From K189A clade bacterium (GTDB lineage Bacteria; Pseudomonadota; Gammaproteobacteria; Pseudomonadales; Azotimanducaceae): 64,000 bases of DNA. Below the pieces are notes generated by a model. That model was given only the letters and a program-made list of their open reading frames with translations, had not been told where the DNA came from and ran no database searches. Every line of letters starts with the position of its first letter. Position 1 is the stretch's first letter. The DNA lies in the NCBI GenBank assembly GCA_902528515.1, contig CABZTD010000001.1, positions 1 through 64,000 of the forward strand, read 5' to 3'. This document shows, piece by piece, positions 60,782 to 64,000 of this stretch. The translations under genes were made by a program, and so were the position numbers.

Positions 60782-61630
60782 CTACGCCTGCAGAACCGAC
60801 AACCACTCACGATCACCATCACTGAGCATCGCGTCAGAAGTGAGCACAGAACCGCTCAACGCGTTGCGAATATCCTCAGGCGTATCGGTGAGCGGGTGTT
60901 GAAGCAACTCCGCAATCACTCGCTTAGCTTTTTCAATTGCTCCTTGGTAAGTAGCCTTAAAGGCATCCACGCTTACATGTTGATCAGGATCATCCATCCA
61001 GCAGTCGTAATCGGTCACCAGGCATATGGTACAGTAAGCCAACTGAGCTTCCCGAGCCAAGAAGGCCTCAGGCACATTGGTCATGCCGACCAAATCACAC
61101 TGAGCGGAGTCACGTAGGAAAAAGCTCTCAGCCCTAGTGCCAAGTCTGGGGCCTTCCACACACCCGTAAGTTTTGCCCTCATGCATCAATTCGCCGCTTC
61201 GTTCAGCCGCTTGAACAATGTCGGCGCTAAGACTGGGACAGGCCGGATTGGCTGTCGAAACATGGGCTACTACGCCGTTACCGAAAAAACTGTATGCACG
61301 CTTACCGCGGGTATGATCGAAATACTGGGCAGCAAGAGCTAACTCGCCCGGTTGGATTTCCATGCGCAGACTACCTGCAGCAGAAATGGCCACCACGCGC
61401 CGAGCACCAAGTTTCTTTAGGGCAAAGATATTGGCGCGATAGTTCACTTCGCTAGGCAAGTGCGAATGCTCGATACCGTGGCGAGCCAAAAATAACACTG
61501 CCTTGCCTGCAAAAATACCTTGCAATATGGGGGCCGAAGGTTCGCCAAATGGTGTCGTTATTTGATGTTCTTGCTCTAGCTGCAATCCCTGCAACGCATA
61601 GAGACCCGAACCGCCAATGATCGCGAGCAT
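60782..61630 (-). CDS. Methylthioadenosine/methylthioinosine phosphorylase
   Basis: Purine nucleoside phosphorylase-fold enzyme of 282 aa. MLAIIGGSGLYALQGLQ at the start, LARHGIEHSHLPSEVNYRAN (phosphate site), VVAISAAGSLRMEIQPGELA, CVEGPRLGTRAESFFLRD and VGMTNVPEAFLAREAQLAYC show the MTAP family. It releases methylthioribose-1-phosphate in the salvage of methylthioadenosine from polyamine or acyl-homoserine-lactone synthesis. In Pseudomonas the close relative prefers methylthioinosine; which base is used here is not readable. AGGAGGCTAAAAAAT is a very good ribosome site. Confidence 0.9.
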   Translation of the reverse strand: MLAIIGGSGLYALQGLQLEQEHQITTPFGEPSAPILQGIFAGKAVLFLARHGIEHSHLPSEVNYRANIFALKKLGARRVVAISAAGSLRMEIQPGELALAAQYFDHTRGKRAYSFFGNGVVAHVSTANPACPSLSADIVQAAERSGELMHEGKTYGCVEGPRLGTRAESFFLRDSAQCDLVGMTNVPEAFLAREAQLAYCTICLVTDYDCWMDDPDQHVSVDAFKATYQGAIEKAKRVIAELLQHPLTDTPEDIRNALSGSVLTSDAMLSDGDREWLSVLQA

Positions 61631-61763
61631 AATTTTTTAGCCTCCTGATAAATATCACGAGCATACCCAGCTATGCCAACCAGCCACAATTCATCTATCT
61701 TTCCTACGAAGAATTGTTATTCGATCTGAGGTTATGACGGGTGCTGTGGTAGAGAGAAAGCCT

Positions 61764-61939
61764 ATGGCAAAACACGTAGCCACTACTAATCTCGGATTTA
61801 ACCCTAAGAGCTACGAGCAAAACACCGCGAAGAGCGTGAAAAACGCCTATGCGCAGACGGCGGGGGGCCCACGCGGTTCTTTAAAGTCATCGACGCCTGG
61901 CGAGAGGAAGGTTTAATGCAAGTGCTCGGGCTGCGTTAA
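61764..61939 (+). pseudogene. Small gene with apparent one-base frameshift
   Basis: From ATG 61764 the frame gives MAKHVATTNLGFNPK and then loses sense; one frame over, directly after that point, comes ELRAKHREEREKRLCADGGG and then RFFKVIDAWREEGLMQVLGL before a TAA at 61937. The second part has clear helix-like, coding character and the two join if one base (a G near 61813) is missing. The full product would be about 57 aa. Family unknown. Either a true frameshift mutation, a programmed shift or a sequencing error explains it; the 60-aa track ORF keeps only the first part. Confidence 0.5.
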
Positions 61940-61953
61940 TTTTCTTCCGAGAG

Positions 61954-62769
61954 CTAAGCCTCGGCACTGACGAGCCAGACTGCCGAATCCAGATGCAGGC
62001 CGCTTCCCCTATCAAAGGGTCGCAACGCGTCTTCGACAGCGGCCAGTGCCTGAGCGCGTTTGTCACCTTCGAGTTCTGCTATCACCCGCGCTGCTGGCCC
62101 CACGCGAGTTTGAAATTGGACAGCTTCAGCCAACGTATCCGCCACCTTTAGACTCTCCTCATGCGATTTAATCCGGATCCTGCTGAACCCTGCGTCCTGA
62201 AGAATCTGCTCTACATAGCGCGCATCAGCAAAGGCGAATGGTCCTGGAGCACGAGAGTTTGGCGCCTCATCAGAGGATGGTAAGTAGGGTGCAATGGCCC
62301 GGCCAGCAGTAGCCATCCACGGATTCCTCGCCGGTGGCTGCCAACAAACGAAAAGCAATCGTCCGTCAGACGTCAACGCGTTGTGCAGGTTCTGGAATGC
62401 CGCAGCGGCATCGTCGAAAAACATTACACCAAAGCGTGAAAACACCAAATCGAATGCACGAGCAAAGTCCATGGTCGCCGCATCTGCCTGCTGATATTCA
62501 ATCGATGCATCTCGGCTTCGAGCACGCGCAAGCATGGGGGCTGACACATCAACACCAAGAACTTTTGCGCCCATGGCGCTCATGGCAATAGAGGTATCAC
62601 CGCAGCCGCAACCGACGTCTAACACTTGGTCACCGGGCCTCACTTCAGCAGCGGCCAAAGCTGCCGCGGACAGAGGCGCCAGAAGTGCATCTAGGCGATC
62701 CTGCAGTTCAGCCCAAGTTTCTCCAGCGCGGTCATTCCAGTACTCAATTTGCTCCTGGTTCGACGACAT
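61954..62769 (-). CDS. Class I SAM-dependent methyltransferase (UbiE-like)
   Basis: A 271-aa methyltransferase. Motif I is VLDVGCGCGDTSIAMSAMGA with motif II VLGVDVSAPMLARARSRDAS, then ADAATMDFARAFDLVFSRFG and LHNALTSDGRLLFVCWQPPA, typical of small-molecule methyltransferases of the UbiE/Coq5 type. The N-terminal helix QEQIEYWNDRAGETWAELQD is common to a marine/proteobacterial group. Substrate unknown. It starts 14 bp after roxA on the same strand, with CAGGAGAAGAGGCC before the ATG, so the two are one unit. Confidence 0.87.
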   Translation of the reverse strand: MSSNQEQIEYWNDRAGETWAELQDRLDALLAPLSAAALAAAEVRPGDQVLDVGCGCGDTSIAMSAMGAKVLGVDVSAPMLARARSRDASIEYQQADAATMDFARAFDLVFSRFGVMFFDDAAAAFQNLHNALTSDGRLLFVCWQPPARNPWMATAGRAIAPYLPSSDEAPNSRAPGPFAFADARYVEQILQDAGFSRIRIKSHEESLKVADTLAEAVQFQTRVGPAARVIAELEGDKRAQALAAVEDALRPFDRGSGLHLDSAVWLVSAEA

Positions 62770-62783
62770 GGCCTCTTCTCCTG

Positions 62784-63731
62784 TTAATCCATCTGCTGTT
62801 CAGTATCGTCCTCAGCATCACCGTTGCAATAGCGCCGATTTCGCCAATTTGCTCGCCGCTCTTCCCGGGTCATTTCGGCAAGCTCAGGGTATTTGGGTGC
62901 GGTCATGAACCGCGCAAACCAATCACCGATCAGATCGTCGTTATCAATAGCGCGCCAGAGCTGCTGTTTCGCCTGTGTCACAAATTCTTGAGCGATGTCT
63001 GGCCCAGCGAGGGCATGGGACATGGGCGGATCTCGATAGTGCGCGTCATAGCCCTGAGCGATCAGCTCGACTGACAAGTCACCCAGCAAATCTGCAATAC
63101 TCGGCGAACGAAAGCCAATGGAGTACGTAAGGCATTCGCTCTCGGCTACGCCCCAATGGGCGATACCCGGTGGCAGATACAGCATATCTCCCGGCTCAAG
63201 CAGCCATTCCTGTTGGAATGTAAAGGATTCCAGCATACGCATTGGGCAGTCGAGCTTTAGCGGTGTATTACCATCACAGTGTCCGCCAATCTGCCAACGT
63301 CGGGTACCTTCAACCTGCAGTAGGAACACATCGTATTGATCGAAATGCGGCCCGACACTTCCACCAGGGCAAGCGAAGCTGACCATCACGTCGTCCATTC
63401 GCCAGCGCGGAAGAAACTCAAATCGGTCCTGTAGCTGTTGCACCTGTGGCACCCACAAATCGACCGCTTGGACCAACAGCGTCCAGTCCTGTTCGGGTAG
63501 GTTTAAAAAGTCCTGCTCAGTAAAGGGGCCATGGCGCAGTGACCAGTTGTTGCCCCGCCCTGCCACCAAACGCGACTCCACCTCTTCCTCCAGCGCCAAA
63601 CCCGCCAGCTCTTTCGAGCTGATTGGAGAAATATATCCAGGTAGCGCCTGCCGAATCAGCAGGGGCTTTTGCTGCCAATACTCCTGAAGAAATTCGTGAG
63701 CGTCTGTATGACCGAAATTTAAATTGCCCAT
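62784..63731 (-). CDS. roxA: Ribosomal protein L16 arginine hydroxylase (RoxA/YcfD)
   Basis: JmjC/cupin-type Fe(II)- and 2-oxoglutarate-dependent oxygenase of 315 aa, which hydroxylates an arginine of ribosomal protein L16. The start FLQEYWQQKPLLIRQALPGY is the family signature, the metal site is HFDQYDVFLLQVEGTRRW with the distal histidine in YLPPGIAHWGVAES, and the C-terminal helical part (MTAPKYPELAEMTREERRAN) is like the dimerisation and winged region of YcfD. Length is rather shorter than the 373 aa of E. coli YcfD. It leads the unit with the methyltransferase gene. Confidence 0.88.
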   Translation of the reverse strand: MGNLNFGHTDAHEFLQEYWQQKPLLIRQALPGYISPISSKELAGLALEEEVESRLVAGRGNNWSLRHGPFTEQDFLNLPEQDWTLLVQAVDLWVPQVQQLQDRFEFLPRWRMDDVMVSFACPGGSVGPHFDQYDVFLLQVEGTRRWQIGGHCDGNTPLKLDCPMRMLESFTFQQEWLLEPGDMLYLPPGIAHWGVAESECLTYSIGFRSPSIADLLGDLSVELIAQGYDAHYRDPPMSHALAGPDIAQEFVTQAKQQLWRAIDNDDLIGDWFARFMTAPKYPELAEMTREERRANWRNRRYCNGDAEDDTEQQMD

Positions 63732-63936
63732 TTAGCTACTCTGATTTGCATGTTCTGGATTATCCGAAATTTGTCCAAGATCGACATTAACCAAGCCTGG
63801 CTCCGATGAGAGTTAAAAGCTTCGCAGTCCATTACTTGGAACATCTAAAAGCGTGCTTAGCAATTGATCGACGGTGGCCGTAATATCTTCGTGTCATTGG
63901 GAGGGGTACAAAACACAACAAAGGGGAAAACTTTTT

Positions 63937-64000
63937 GTGAATCCAACTACGCTTATGAAGTATGTCGCTGTCATGCTTATCGCTTCCTTACTCAACATCG
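63937..64000 (+). CDS. Start of an exported protein, cut by the window end
   Basis: A GTG at 63937 is preceded at good spacing by AAAGGGGAAAA, and the frame stays open to the last base: VNPTTLMKYVAVMLIASLLN. An ATG at 63955 is in frame and could be the start instead. A basic residue followed by a hydrophobic run looks like a signal peptide. Too little remains to say what the protein is. Confidence 0.5.
   Translation, partial: MNPTTLMKYVAVMLIASLLNI

Noticed and set aside
60510-60806. 98-aa minus-strand ORF
   Set aside because: It overlaps the phosphorylase end and has no recognisable protein features.

Overview
The window looks like the chromosome of a free-living, probably marine gammaproteobacterium. 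Supporting genes are an EF-P hydroxylase (EpmC), an L16 hydroxylase of the RoxA/YcfD type, an E. coli-length-class QueF, AlaA, a small SRP RNA, and several acyl-CoA synthetases typical of lipid-using marine lineages. No species is claimed. Gene density is high and most genes sit in short operons; the exception is one clearly foreign island.

Layout. 1-7 kb: a truncated apbE lipoprotein gene, a dicarboxylate-type symporter, a histidine phosphatase, a crotonase and a rhodanese, then a spermidine-synthase-like system split into a membrane half and a methyltransferase-fold half, separated by about 1.2 kb of mostly decayed DNA. 7-14.6 kb: acyl-CoA synthetase, msrB, alaA, and a tightly overlapping minus-strand operon tusA-like/epmC/FAD oxidoreductase/ATP-NAD-kinase-like. 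14.8-20.8 kb: a complete suf operon, sufB-C-D-S, an A-type carrier, sufT and sufE. 20.8-27.7 kb: two glycosyltransferases of the 'arsenosugar' families, two adenylate-forming enzymes (one malonyl-CoA synthetase-like), a divergent EPSP synthase and a nitroreductase.

27.74-28.07 kb holds the most striking RNA: a tRNA-Arg(CCU) gene interrupted right after the anticodon by a 251-nt group I intron. It is followed by a ceramidase-like secreted protein, a two-gene unit (a SPOR-DUF5916 outer-membrane protein and a BisC-type molybdoenzyme), and oadB-A-G for a sodium-pumping decarboxylase.

38.78-47.37 kb is an integrative island. A tyrosine recombinase lies beside tRNA-Arg(ACG), and a 15-bp copy of the tRNA 3' end closes the other side. 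The cargo is made of orphan genes, including a four-zinc-ribbon nuclease in an operon with two small proteins. A repeated AAACCC-type motif follows several plus-strand reading frames, and two longer copies bracket the nuclease block. I regard this as the best candidate for an undescribed system.

47.5-64 kb: a possible organosulfur set (Ldh-family dehydrogenase, SsuD-like monooxygenase, YeiH exporter), a collagen-like secreted protein, a two-subunit molybdenum hydroxylase (IorAB type), the SRP RNA in tandem with tRNA-Ser(GGA), an acetyltransferase, queF, a KDPG-type aldolase, a methylthioadenosine-type phosphorylase, a frameshifted small gene, a methyltransferase and roxA. The window ends inside another secreted-protein gene. 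All functional calls rest on motif reading without database search.
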